From Acidobacteriaceae bacterium (GTDB lineage Bacteria > Acidobacteriota > Terriglobia > Terriglobales > Acidobacteriaceae), in the NCBI GenBank assembly GCA_003140655.1, contig PLKR01000281.1, positions 8,418-26,391 on the forward strand: a stretch of DNA of 17,974 nucleotides, in the 5' to 3' direction. A model generated the notes under the pieces. That model had not been told where the DNA came from, made no database searches, and was given only the letters and a program-made list of their open reading frames with translations. The position numbers and the translations under genes were made by a program. Shown here piece after piece: positions 1 through 8,900 of this stretch; position 1 is the first letter of the stretch; each line of letters starts with the position of its first letter.

Positions 1-345
1 GATTACGACTTCGTGGCGGTCTTCGACTGCCTCCACGACATGGGAGACCCGGTGGGTGCTGCTGCGCATGTCCGCGCAGCCTTGACCGAAGATGGTTCGT
101 GGATGATCGTCGAGCCCTTTGCCAATGACGACCTTCAGGACAATCTGAACCCGGTGGGCCGCGTCTACTATTCGTTCTCGACTTTGCTGTGCACGCCCTG
201 TTCCCGATCGCAGGAGGTGGGGATGTGTCTGGGCGCTCAGGCTGGCGAGAAGCAAATGCAGAAAGTCGTCACTTCTGCCGGGTTCAGCCGCTTCCGGCGG
301 GCCACGCAGACACCGTTCAATTTGGTCTATGAGGCTAGGCCATAA
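1..345 (+). CDS. Class I SAM-dependent methyltransferase, C-terminal part
   Basis: The reading frame is open from the first base, so this is the 3' part of a gene that starts outside the window; about 114 residues are visible. The segment FDCLHDMGDP followed by a glycine-turn region and WMIVEPF fits the post-SAM-binding half of a class I methyltransferase: the acidic strand-4 region, then strand 5. The continuation LNPVGRVYYSFSTLLCTP and the ending FNLVYEARP resemble a group of winged-helix plus methyltransferase proteins that act on small molecules. The SAM-binding GxGxG motif would lie upstream and is not seen, so activity cannot be judged. The substrate is unknown. The gene converges with the cupin gene on the other strand. 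Confidence 0.8.
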   Translation, partial: DYDFVAVFDCLHDMGDPVGAAAHVRAALTEDGSWMIVEPFANDDLQDNLNPVGRVYYSFSTLLCTPCSRSQEVGMCLGAQAGEKQMQKVVTSAGFSRFRRATQTPFNLVYEARP

Positions 346-386
346 CCGGGACAGACCGTCAATTGGAATCCGCTTACAGATGTTAA

Positions 387-430
387 ACAAAGGACATGGC
401 AGAGCACAGTTGGCATTCTTAGTCCTTTGT
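387..430. terminator. Inverted repeat between convergent genes, possible bidirectional terminator
   Basis: ACAAAGGAC at 387-395 and its exact complement GTCCTTTGT at 422-430 form a 9-bp perfect stem with a 26-nt loop. It lies in the 204-bp spacer between the 3' ends of the methyltransferase and the cupin gene, where a shared terminator is expected. The long loop and the lack of a clear T-run on either side make it a weak intrinsic terminator; it could also be chance or an operator. A second small repeat, GATTTC-C-GAAATC, lies at 454-466. I see nothing else in the spacer. Confidence 0.3.
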
Positions 431-549
431 AAGTAGTTGTAGGCAAAGCTACTGATTTCCGAAATCACTTTGCGATCAGCCGCAATTCGATACCGACTTG
501 TTGGACAGGCGATTTATCAATAGTTGAGCAGGCCCGAAGAGTTGAGAAA

Positions 550-1008
550 TCAGGGTTGTGCTGTCGGTTGGGCGTGTTCCATTAGGATTCTCCCGATCTG
601 CTCGGCGTTCATCGGAAAATGTTGGTTCGGGTCGGAGGCGGCCTTAGCCGACGTGCCCTTGATGCCAATGTAAACGCCATTGTAAGCTTCATCGCCGAGG
701 TTCTCGACTCTGTGCTTGTGGGGCGGGAACCATCGAGCCTCTCCCGCCTTGGCGTAAACTTCAGTGACCTTACCATTCTGGTCAGTAAACCTGAGGTGCC
801 CTCCCGTCACACTGACGGAAACGCCACCGGGATGGTCGTGCATCTCTGACCTCTCGTGGGGACCATAGTGGACATCGACAACCTGCACCCAGTCATTCTC
901 GAAGTGCAGTTTGTAATGCTTGGGTTCTACCTTGGTGGGGTCTTGGGCCGTAGCGGAATTCACCGCCAGACACGCAACGACCGCCGCGCAGAAAAGTCTG
1001 CACAACAT
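550..1008 (-). CDS. Secreted single-domain cupin protein
   Basis: A 152-residue protein with a signal peptide (hydrophobic residues 4-20, likely cleaved after ATA at 19-21). The mature part is one cupin barrel. Motif 1 includes E54, H57 and H59 (SEMHDHPGG), followed by a GGHLRF strand; motif 2 includes H97 and H99 (PPHKHRVENLGD). These His/Glu positions fit a bound divalent metal. The function is unknown; such small periplasmic cupins are often annotated only as cupin-domain proteins. The ATG at 1008 is supported by AGGAGG at 1017-1022, 8 nt upstream. The gene stands alone and diverges from the YncE-like gene; an operator-like repeat covers its promoter. Confidence 0.85.
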   Translation of the reverse strand: MLCRLFCAAVVACLAVNSATAQDPTKVEPKHYKLHFENDWVQVVDVHYGPHERSEMHDHPGGVSVSVTGGHLRFTDQNGKVTEVYAKAGEARWFPPHKHRVENLGDEAYNGVYIGIKGTSAKAASDPNQHFPMNAEQIGRILMEHAQPTAQP

Positions 1009-1030
1009 GGTGCGAGCCTCCTGACCTAAG

Positions 1031-1065
1031 GGTCAAAGTCTCAAATAATTATAAGGTCTTTGACC
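1031..1065 (-). promoter_or_regulatory. Cupin promoter with operator-like inverted repeat
   Basis: On the minus strand a perfect TATAAT -10 box lies at 1048-1053, about 40 nt upstream of the cupin ATG; no convincing -35 box lies 16-18 bp before it. The box is flanked by an 8-bp perfect inverted repeat, GGTCAAAG at 1031-1038 and CTTTGACC at 1058-1065. A third half-site, TGACC at 1022-1026, forms a shorter palindrome with 1031-1035. A repeat of this kind around a -10 box suggests a repressor or activator site. The regulator is not identifiable here. Confidence 0.45.
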
Positions 1066-1230
1066 TGTAGTTCCATTAGAATTGGCGAATACTCCGGTTA
1101 AGCCCGCCGCGCCAGCCGACTCCAGCCTCCTGAGAGCTCGTCATAAAACGCTTTCGAGCAGGCGAGGGGCCAACCCATCTCAGCAATCGTTGAATCGCGG
1201 CTTCGTTTGCGAATCTTATTAGATGAAGTT

Positions 1231-1237
1231 AAGGTGA
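1231..1237 (+). promoter_or_regulatory. Ribosome binding site of the YncE-like gene
   Basis: AAGGTGA lies 5 nt before the ATG at 1243. This favours that start over the in-frame TTG at 1207, which would put a dozen polar residues ahead of a normal signal peptide. Confidence 0.65.
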
Positions 1238-1242
1238 TAGGT

Positions 1243-2259
1243 ATGCGCGCGCGAACAACGGTACGAATCTCTTTGATCGTATTGGCGACCATCGGGTTGC
1301 TGGCAATAGTGGCGTCCGGTGCGGACTACAAGGTTGTTGACACGTGGAAGCTGGGCGGTGACGGCGGATGGGACTACCTGATCGCCGATAGCGATGGGCA
1401 TCGCCTGTTTATTGCGCGAGGCACGCGAGTGATGGTGGTCGACACCGAGTCGGGCAAGCAAGTTGGCGAGATTCCGGAAACGCCGGGCGTGCACGGGATC
1501 GCGCTGGATTACGAAATCGGTCGTGGATTCACGAGCAACGGCCGCGAGGATACCGTGAGCGTCTTCGATCTGAAGTCGCTGGCGGTCGAGAAGAAGATCA
1601 AGGTAGGCAGTGGACCCGACGCGATTCTCTACGACCCGTTCTCGAAGCGCGTATTCACTTTCAACGGCAAAGGCCATGACAGAACCGCGACCGCCGTGGA
1701 TGCGTCCAAGGGCGAGGTCGTGGGCAGGATCGAACTGGGCGGCAAGCCGGAGTTTGCCGTCACCGATGAAAAGGGCACGGTGTTCGTGAATATCGAAGAC
1801 ACCTCGGAGTTGGTGGCGTTTGATCCGCAGAAGCTCGCAGTGAAGTCGCGGTGGAAGCTCACGGACTGCGAAGAACCGACGGGATTGTCGATTGACAGGA
1901 AAGACCGGCGTCTGTTTGCGGGCTGCGGGAATAAGAAGATGGCAGTGGTGGATGCAGACAGCGGGAAAGTTGTGGCGAGTCCCGCCATCGGGGAGGGATG
2001 TGACGCCACCGCATTCGATCCCGATCGCGGCCTGGCTTTTGCATCGGCCGGAGACGGCACGATAACGGTAATCAAGAAACAAGGCGGGGACACGTATAGC
2101 GTGGTGGAGACGGTTACGACGCAGAGGTCCGCTCGCACCATGACCATCGATTTGAAGACGCATCGGCTCTTCACCGTGGCGGCGAAAGTAGGTCCGCCGC
2201 CCGAGAGAAAAATGGAACCGGATTCCTTCGTGGTGCTGATGTTGGAGCCGGGCCGCTAG
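1243..2259 (+). CDS. Secreted YncE-like beta-propeller protein
   Basis: 338 residues from the ATG at 1243. Residues 1-26 form a signal peptide (basic MRARTTVR, then a hydrophobic stretch ending VASGA). The rest is a series of about 40-residue repeats of the YVTN/YncE type: short strands with patterns such as VMVVDTESGK, VSVFDLKSL and MAVVDADSGK, each followed by a Gly-Pro turn and a next blade beginning AILYDP, AFDPDR or similar. This predicts a six- or seven-bladed propeller in the periplasm. Members of this family bind ligands or act as scaffolds and usually have no known enzymatic role. A weak -35/-10 pair (TTGAAT 1190-1195, TCTTAT 1214-1219) precedes it. The stop is 1 nt from the next ATG, so the two are probably translationally coupled. 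Confidence 0.85.
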   Translation: MRARTTVRISLIVLATIGLLAIVASGADYKVVDTWKLGGDGGWDYLIADSDGHRLFIARGTRVMVVDTESGKQVGEIPETPGVHGIALDYEIGRGFTSNGREDTVSVFDLKSLAVEKKIKVGSGPDAILYDPFSKRVFTFNGKGHDRTATAVDASKGEVVGRIELGGKPEFAVTDEKGTVFVNIEDTSELVAFDPQKLAVKSRWKLTDCEEPTGLSIDRKDRRLFAGCGNKKMAVVDADSGKVVASPAIGEGCDATAFDPDRGLAFASAGDGTITVIKKQGGDTYSVVETVTTQRSARTMTIDLKTHRLFTVAAKVGPPPERKMEPDSFVVLMLEPGR

Positions 2260-2260
2260 G

Positions 2261-3097
2261 ATGGGTTCCACGAAATCGCATGAAGTAATCACAGTTGAAG
2301 CGGCCGACTCCGCTCGACGGGATATCCGGCTTCTGACCCTAGTCTCCCTCCTTTTTTTGCTGTTCACAGCTGCTAACGCATTTGCCCAGGGCGGACCACC
2401 TTACTACACCAATGATCCGGGCACACCGGGCCACCTCAATTGGGAAATCAACGTTGGCTACACGCCCTTCCTCTACAGCGATCAGTCCGTCTCTCACACT
2501 CCCGACCTCGACATCAATTTCGGCGTTGGCGAACGGATCCAACTTACTTACGAAAACGCCTGGTTGCGCGTCCACAATCCTTCCAGATCGACCCAGTATG
2601 GCCTGGGTCAATCGAATCCCGGTGTTAAGTGGCGATTCTACGACGCCGGGGAGTCCGGTCTATCGATTTCTATTTTTCCCCAACTCTTTCTGAACAACCC
2701 CAACGATGCCGTACGCCGCGGGATAACGCCGGCGAGCGAAGCTTTTCTGCTACCCGCAGAATTCTCCAGGAAATTTGGACCGGTTGATGTGGATTACGAA
2801 ATCGGTTATCAGTTCGTCCACAACGGGCGGGACGGATGGCTCACAGGCCTCGTCATCGGCCACGAGTTCAGTTCAAAACTCGAAGGCGACATGGAGTTCT
2901 ACAACCAGGGTCCCTTCCGGCTCAGCGAAAATCAGCCCACGATCGACTTTGGCGCTCGCTACAAGGTCCGTCCTCAGATGATCCTTCTCCTTATGGCCGG
3001 CCGCAGCCTGGAACCTGCCAGAAGCAATCAATCCTATTTCCTCGGTTATTTCGGTATGCAATTCCTGCTGTCATCCAGATCCCACAAACCCGACTGA
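2261..3097 (+). CDS. Outer-membrane beta-barrel protein (transporter-like)
   Basis: 278 residues. A polar N-terminal extension of about 22 residues precedes the hydrophobic signal segment LLTLVSLLFLLFTAANAFAQ, with likely cleavage after FAQ. The mature protein begins GGPPYYTNDPGTPGHLNWEI, a start shared by a group of uncharacterised outer-membrane proteins that I associate with Acidobacteriota. It consists of alternating polar and aromatic strands (WEINVGYTPF, IQLTYENAWL, VDYEIGYQFV, YFLGYFGMQF), as expected of a barrel of roughly 10-12 strands. It could be a small-molecule porin or channel. No closer in-frame ATG exists before the signal segment, so the start is accepted despite the long n-region. 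It follows the propeller gene by 1 nt and probably acts with it at the envelope. Confidence 0.75.
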   Translation: MGSTKSHEVITVEAADSARRDIRLLTLVSLLFLLFTAANAFAQGGPPYYTNDPGTPGHLNWEINVGYTPFLYSDQSVSHTPDLDINFGVGERIQLTYENAWLRVHNPSRSTQYGLGQSNPGVKWRFYDAGESGLSISIFPQLFLNNPNDAVRRGITPASEAFLLPAEFSRKFGPVDVDYEIGYQFVHNGRDGWLTGLVIGHEFSSKLEGDMEFYNQGPFRLSENQPTIDFGARYKVRPQMILLLMAGRSLEPARSNQSYFLGYFGMQFLLSSRSHKPD

Positions 3098-3306
3098 TCC
3101 TATCCCTTCCGCTGTGGTAGTTAACAGTTTTCAGTGAGATACTTCGCCGGAATCCGATTTTTCTGTCCGCAGCTCTTGCAGGATCGCACAAAAGGCAATG
3201 CCTGTTTCCTTTTCGCCACCTCACTTAGCGCAGCGGTAGCTGGCGGCCTGTCCCGCGGTCGATCCTATAATCTACAGCCGAGTTCGTGTAACGAATCGAT
3301 AGGGCT

Positions 3307-4617
3307 CTAACTCGGTCTGGCTAACTGTTGCCTCAGGGTTTCGGCCTCCAATTCTCCTTCCCAACGCGCGAGGACGATCGTAGCTACCCCGTTCCCGATC
3401 ATGTTGACCGAGGCCCTGAACATACTGAGGAAGCGGTCGATTCCGAGAATTAGCGCCATACCTGCCACGGGAATGCTTGGGATCACAGAAAGCGTGGCCA
3501 CGAGCGCGATGAAAGATGCTCCCTGTATGCCGCTGGCCCCCTTGGAGGTGAGAACCGCTACCGAGAGAATGGTAAGTTGCTGGGTCAGAGTAAGATGGGT
3601 ATTGGTCGCCTGTGCCACGAATAGAGCAGCCATCGTCATGTACAAGCTTGTTCCATCTGTGTTGAAGGTAAAGCCCGTTGGAACGACCAGTCCAACGAGA
3701 GACCGGGAGCAACCGAGTCTCTCAAGCTTGGCCATCAGATTCGGGATTGCGATCTCTGATGAACTTACAGCCAATACAAGCAGGATCTCCTCCTTGATGT
3801 ATGCGAGAAAGCGAAAGATGTTGAAGCTGGCGGCCCAGGCGATGGCTCCCAGAACGATTATGACAAAGAGCACCGAAGTGAGCCAAAAAGTTCCGATCAG
3901 CCTGGCAAGCGGGCCGAGCGAAGCCAGGCCGAACTTTCCGACCGTATAGGCCATGGCGCCGAAAGCTCCAATCGGAGCAAATTGCATCAAAATCTTCGTC
4001 ACCCCGAACACGACACTAGTGAGGGAGTCGACGAGTTCGAGCAGCGGTCTGGCGCGCGCTCCGGCGGCCGACAAAGCAAATCCGAACAGCATGGAAACGA
4101 AAACTACTTCGAGAATATCTCCTTTGGCGAAGGCGTCGAACACAGTTGTCGGGATGATGTGCATCAGAAACTCAGTGACGCTTTGCGCTTTTGCCTGGCC
4201 GGCGTAATCGGCCACCGCCTTGGCGTCCAGTGTGGCCACGTTTACGTTAAAGCCGCTGCCCGGGCGCACGACGTTGCCCACCAGGAGTCCGATCAGCAGG
4301 GCGATAGTGGAGACGACTTCGAAATAAAGCAGCGCCACGCCACCGACGCGGCCAACTTTCCTCAGATTCTCCATGCCGGCGATGCCGGTGACCACCGTAC
4401 AGAAGATGATCAGGGTGATGATCATCGTGATCAAGCGGATGAACGCATCGCCCAGCGGCTTCATGGCAATAGCGCGGGCCGGGTTCACGTAGCCGAGAAC
4501 TATTGCCAGGAAAATGGCCACCAGCACCTGCACCCAGAGTTCCCTATAGAGGGGCAGTTTGCTCGATGCCTGTGCGGGGTTCACGGGAGGGGACTGCGCA
4601 GATGTAAGGGGTTCCAT
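3307..4617 (-). CDS. dctA: DctA-type dicarboxylate:cation symporter (SDF/DAACS family)
   Basis: 436 residues from the ATG at 4617, the usual length for DctA. An in-frame TTG at 4668 would overlap the upstream gene; neither start has a strong Shine-Dalgarno site. The protein imports C4-dicarboxylates or related organic acids with H+ or Na+ across the inner membrane. Family signatures are present: the serine-rich hairpin SSSE (285-288), PTGFTFNTDGTS (313-324) and GIDRFLSMFRASVNMIGNG (392-410). Arg401 and Asn405 sit at the positions that bind the substrate carboxylate. The Asp that binds the amino group in glutamate transporters is Ser398 here, as in DctA, which favours a non-amino dicarboxylate. 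The usual NxDGT Met or Leu is Thr320. It is the last gene of the leftward operon, 28 nt after the hydrolase. Confidence 0.85.
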   Translation of the reverse strand: MEPLTSAQSPPVNPAQASSKLPLYRELWVQVLVAIFLAIVLGYVNPARAIAMKPLGDAFIRLITMIITLIIFCTVVTGIAGMENLRKVGRVGGVALLYFEVVSTIALLIGLLVGNVVRPGSGFNVNVATLDAKAVADYAGQAKAQSVTEFLMHIIPTTVFDAFAKGDILEVVFVSMLFGFALSAAGARARPLLELVDSLTSVVFGVTKILMQFAPIGAFGAMAYTVGKFGLASLGPLARLIGTFWLTSVLFVIIVLGAIAWAASFNIFRFLAYIKEEILLVLAVSSSEIAIPNLMAKLERLGCSRSLVGLVVPTGFTFNTDGTSLYMTMAALFVAQATNTHLTLTQQLTILSVAVLTSKGASGIQGASFIALVATLSVIPSIPVAGMALILGIDRFLSMFRASVNMIGNGVATIVLARWEGELEAETLRQQLARPS

Positions 4618-4645
4618 CGTTCGTCGTCTGTTTTTAACGAGCGCT

Positions 4646-5905
4646 CTATCTCGCAGGCTCAGGTTCAAGCGTGCGCACCAGCCACGGAATGATCACCTCT
4701 TTGAAAATGCGCGGATCGGGCCACACGCCAACTTGCCGCCCCAGATGACCGCCCTCAGGATTGATCCAGGCGGTCTTCGGCACATCGCCCTGATCGAGCA
4801 GCAGGTAGATGTCGGAGATCGGTACTTGAGTATCTCGCACTCCGGCAAGAATGAGCATGGGCGACATTGGCTTGCCGAGCAGTCCTTGTTTGACGAGCGA
4901 CATCCTGGGCAACACTTCCGCCATTTCATCGATTGTTTTCACGTTGTCGAAGATCGCCATCAATGCCGGGACCTGATCGAAAAGATATTCGCGGTTGCCG
5001 ATCAGAGAATTCATCAGAAAATCTTTTTGAAAGAATTTATCAGCAGGAGGCGACTGGGCGCTCGCTCCCCGTAAGCGGGCATGCTCTACAATGGCCATTT
5101 TGGTGGCCCAATACGCGCCCCAGCTTACGCCGTGCATGGCAACCCTGTTTTTATCGATCTCGGGCCTGGTCGCGATGTAGTCGAGCACGCGTGATAGCAC
5201 GCGCTCGGCGTTCTCGCTGACCTTGATGGGGTTCTGCCCGGTACCCGGGCCATCGACGGCGAGAAAGCCGATGCCGAAAGGCAGGATCGCGCTGAAGCTC
5301 TCGGACAAGTCTTCCTTGCGGCTGTCCAGACCATTCACGGCCAGCACGAGCGGCACAGGCCCGTTCGCATTCTTCGGCAAACGCAGGTAGCCGATGATTT
5401 CTTTTCCTTCGAAGGGAATCCTCAAGATTTCGAGCGGTGGATCCCAAAAGCGAGCGTGTGCCAGGAAGGCCTCGATCGCTTTTTCGTAGGAGCGTTGCTT
5501 GCCCGGAGACGCCGGGATCGGCCAGCGTCCGAAGGAATAAAGCCGCCACGCACGAATGTAGTCGGCATTGGCTTGCACCGGGTCGGTCTTCTCCAGCGAC
5601 TTCGCTTCGTTCATGTAACGATCGGCCACTCCCATAAAAGCGGCTGCCCACTCGTCCTTGTCGCGGGTATGGATGGAGTTGAAGGCTTCCTTCACGTCGC
5701 CGGGATCGAGGCCGATGAGCGGGTACTGTCCGACCTCGGCGCGGTGGATAGCCTCAGTCTTGATCTCATCGATGGTGCGCTCGGCGCGCTGCTGCGAGAA
5801 GCAAGGAACGGTCACTAGGATCAGAGCCAATACGATTGCCGATGATCTTGCTAAGAAGAGAGTGGATCCAGCAGGATGGCGGTTATTCTCTAGCACCGTC
5901 GACAC
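4646..5905 (-). CDS. Exported alpha/beta hydrolase (FrsA / pseudooxynicotine hydrolase-like)
   Basis: 419 residues from the GTG at 5905. A membrane or signal segment spans about residues 17-36, followed by a helical N-terminal domain (about 44-155) and an alpha/beta-hydrolase core. The catalytic triad is visible: Ser261 in GVSWG (259-263), Asp358 in AGVRDTQVP and His387 in EGGHLGR. NGLD (191-194) lies at the oxyanion-loop position. The helical domain before the core and the GVSWGAYWATKMA elbow recall the FrsA/DUF1100 group, which includes the C-C bond hydrolase acting on 2,6-dihydroxypseudooxynicotine and various esterases. The substrate is therefore open: an ester or a beta-ketone. The VPC sequence near the cleavage site does not fit a lipobox. 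It lies 89 nt downstream of the TonB receptor and 28 nt upstream of dctA. Confidence 0.8.
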   Translation of the reverse strand: MSTVLENNRHPAGSTLFLARSSAIVLALILVTVPCFSQQRAERTIDEIKTEAIHRAEVGQYPLIGLDPGDVKEAFNSIHTRDKDEWAAAFMGVADRYMNEAKSLEKTDPVQANADYIRAWRLYSFGRWPIPASPGKQRSYEKAIEAFLAHARFWDPPLEILRIPFEGKEIIGYLRLPKNANGPVPLVLAVNGLDSRKEDLSESFSAILPFGIGFLAVDGPGTGQNPIKVSENAERVLSRVLDYIATRPEIDKNRVAMHGVSWGAYWATKMAIVEHARLRGASAQSPPADKFFQKDFLMNSLIGNREYLFDQVPALMAIFDNVKTIDEMAEVLPRMSLVKQGLLGKPMSPMLILAGVRDTQVPISDIYLLLDQGDVPKTAWINPEGGHLGRQVGVWPDPRIFKEVIIPWLVRTLEPEPAR

Positions 5906-5913
5906 AAGATAAT

Positions 5914-5919
5914 TCCTTT
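5914..5919 (-). promoter_or_regulatory. Ribosome binding site that sets the hydrolase start
   Basis: On the minus strand AAAGGA lies 8 nt before the GTG at 5905. The longer frame opens with a TTG at 5929, inside which this site would be coding, so the GTG is preferred. Confidence 0.5.
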
Positions 5920-5994
5920 CAGTCTGCAAAAAGATGCGCCGGAGGGATTCCGGCCACGATTTTACGAAAACCTAACAATCGCAAACTCGGTTCA

Positions 5995-8900
5995 TCAGAA
6001 AAGAAGCTTGAGGCCCAGTTGAACGGCACGGCTGCCACCCGACCCCACGACAGGGTTGGCGGCGGCAACGTCGGGAGTGGCGCAACCGCAACCAAAGCTG
6101 GCTGCGGAAGGATCGTTGAGACCGAAGCCATTCTGGCCGCCGTATGGATTCGCCAAGTTGGGATGGTTGAAGATGTTAAAGAATTCAACCCGGAACTGGG
6201 CACGGAAACGTTCGCTAAAATGCCAGTTCTTCGCCACCGAGAAATCCACGTTGCGGAAACCAGAATCAGGAAACATGTTGCGGCTCATGTTGCCGAATTG
6301 CCCGAGTGCTGGCGGAATCATGACGGAGTTGCGTTGCGCATAGCAGCCGAAAAGATTGAGAGCGGCCGTCGCGGCCCCGGGAGACCCCCCATCCAGCATC
6401 AAAGCCTGCGACGTGCAGGCAGGGGGCAGGCCGGTTGTCCCCACGGTGTATTGAGGAATTCCGGTTGGTCCTGATTTGAAATCATCCGGGTTTCCAAAGA
6501 AGTTCCATCGGATGGGAGTGTTTGCCGGGGGACTGACCGGCAGCGAACCTATGCCGGCAGCGTCCGTGCCCTCATCCATCGGACCCCAGTATTGCGGACT
6601 TTGTAGAGTGACAATCGAGTTGAGTTCCCAGCCCTCTAAAGCCTGCGCATAGCCTTTCTTGCCGGGGATGGCGTAAGTGAGAGAAACCGTGAGACGCTGC
6701 CGAACGTCGAAATCGCTGTTCCCGTATTCCGCTCCCGGGTTATGAGCGTTCTGCGGAAGTCCCGATCCATAGCCGAAGTCCCAGTTCGCGCCCACGTCAT
6801 CGAGAGAGTGCGACCACGTGTAACCCGTTACCATGCTCAAGCCGTGGAAATTTCTGGAGTTCAGCGTCGCCTGCAATCCGTTGTAATTGGACCGATAGAC
6901 ATTGCCCATCTGAAAGATGTTAGCCAGGTATGGAAACCTAGCCACGAACGGACGGCTGGATTCTTCGGTGCCGTTGAGGTCGACGGTGCAGTTATAGGCC
7001 GGAGCGCTCGCCAGACACAGCGTGAGCGCGCCACCCGGACCAGTGTCCCATCCCGATCCCACCGGCGGCTGGTTAATGTCGCGAATGCCGACCAGATTGC
7101 TGCCGTGGTTGCCGACATAAGCCAGTTCCAGCGTGAGGTTTGGGGTGAACGCGTGCTGCACACTGAAGGTCCAGTTCCAGACGTAGGGGGTGGTCAGGTT
7201 GCGATCCACGGTCATGATCGGACACGGGCTATTGAAACAATTGATTGTCGTAGTATTGCCGTAGATCGGGCCATCGTCCCAGGGGAAGTTCGGGAACACA
7301 GTGATGTTTCCGGTCGTGATGTTGCCGCCCGCGGTATCGTTGGCTGCGTCAATGATGGCCCCGGTCGGAACGCTGCCGGGTCCAAAGGCATTGTTGAAGG
7401 CGATGAACGACTGCCAGTTCACCGTCTCGTAGGTTAGTCCCAAGCCGCCCCGAAACACGTTGCTTCCCTTCCCGTTCTGATCCCATGCAAAACCCACATG
7501 CGGACTAAAGTTCTTGTGGTCGGGATTGTAGAGACTGCTGATCGGATGAGCGCCGGTACTTACTTGCACCAGTCCAACGTTTGGATCGAAATTGCCCAAA
7601 TGGTTGTGGTCTTCCGTCGGGACTGAGCTGAACTCATAGCGCACGCCGAGATTCACGGTCAGGTTTCGCGCCACCCGCCAGTCGTCCTGGAGAAACAATG
7701 CATAGGCCCAGTTGTGCAGGTCCAGCGTCGGATTTCCCACTTCCACCGATGCCTTGAGCGGCGCGCCGGAAAAGAAGTCTTCCAATGTCGTGGTATTGAG
7801 AGGCATAGCCGGATTGCCGGGAGTAGGCGTGTTCCCGCCGAGAAATGTAATGCTGCCACGAGAGTTGCCGTAAGCTGCGTTGGTGACATTGTTGCGATGG
7901 AATTCCCCGCCGAGTTTTATCGTGTGCTTTCCTGCGATGTACGAAACATGGTCGCTGAACTGAATGACGTCGTCAGGTCCCTGGAACTTCGGCCACTTGA
8001 AACCGCCCAGCCCGGGGAAGAAGTAGCCACCGAAGCCAATGCGTGGCAGGCCTCCGGTGAACGGCCCGCTAACACCAGTGTCCAGACCATAACTTGTAGC
8101 CGGTGCGTTCAGATCGCCCGGCAATGTGGGCTGATACAAGCGGTTGTAGCCCAATCGCGCCTCATTCACCCAGCGCGGGTTGGGAGTCCATATCCAGCTG
8201 CCCCCTGCCACCTGGGCACGTGTGTGGATATCGGAGAGCCATTGGGGTTGCAACTCGGGAAAGTCTTCCACCGTTCCTGTGTTGTTTCCGAAAAAATACA
8301 TGCCGCTGATGCTTTGACGGTCGTTGATCCTGAAATCCACCTTGCTAACGACGTTTTTTACGTCCACATCGTTGGTGAATCCGTTCGGAATGTTGATCGT
8401 CTGGGCGTTATTGGTGGGAAAGCCTTTGCCGTTGCACGCGACCGTGGAAGTGATCCCGGAACCAGCGACAGTGCAGCCCGAAACCTGCTCACTCGCCGGA
8501 CTAATCGCGACTCCTTGGGCTTGCAGGTCATGAACGGCATCGACGATGCTGTCTGCGCAATCCCCGGTTACAGTGGCGGAAAGGCAGTTGCCGGCGTTGG
8601 TCGTGGAGGCGACCATAAATGGGCTGGTAATTCCTCCGAAGGAATTGCCAACGTCATACATCTGGCCTTCGTAGGCACCGAAGAAAAAAGCTTTGTTCTT
8701 GATGATGGGCCCGCCCACACTACCGCCGTATTGCTCCAAAGTTCGCGGCAACTTTGTATTCGGGACAGTGTTGAAGAAATTCCGCGCATCAAACACATCG
8801 CCGTCACGGCCAAATGCAAACGCGGTCCCATGCAGGCTGTTGGTCCCAGACTTGAGGCCCACGTTGACCACCGATCCCGGCTTCCAGCCATACTCCGCAG

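Noticed and set aside
1098..1292. A 64-codon minus-strand frame in the cupin/propeller spacer
   Set aside because: It starts inside the propeller signal-peptide coding region and has no ribosome site or recognisable sequence.
1219..2367. A 382-codon open frame antisense to the YncE-like gene
   Set aside because: It overlaps a convincing secreted propeller gene and its composition (many His and Arg, no strand pattern) is that of a shadow frame.
3266..3271. TATAAT box in the spacer downstream of the barrel gene and dctA
   Set aside because: No -35 lies 16-18 bp upstream and no plus-strand gene follows; the spacer 3098-3306 otherwise shows only very short inverted repeats, such as TTCGT-GTA-ACGAA at 3283-3295.
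3982..4692. A 236-codon open frame antisense to dctA
   Set aside because: The product is unusually rich in His, Gln, Asp and Arg and mirrors transmembrane codons of the symporter; no ribosome site or domain.
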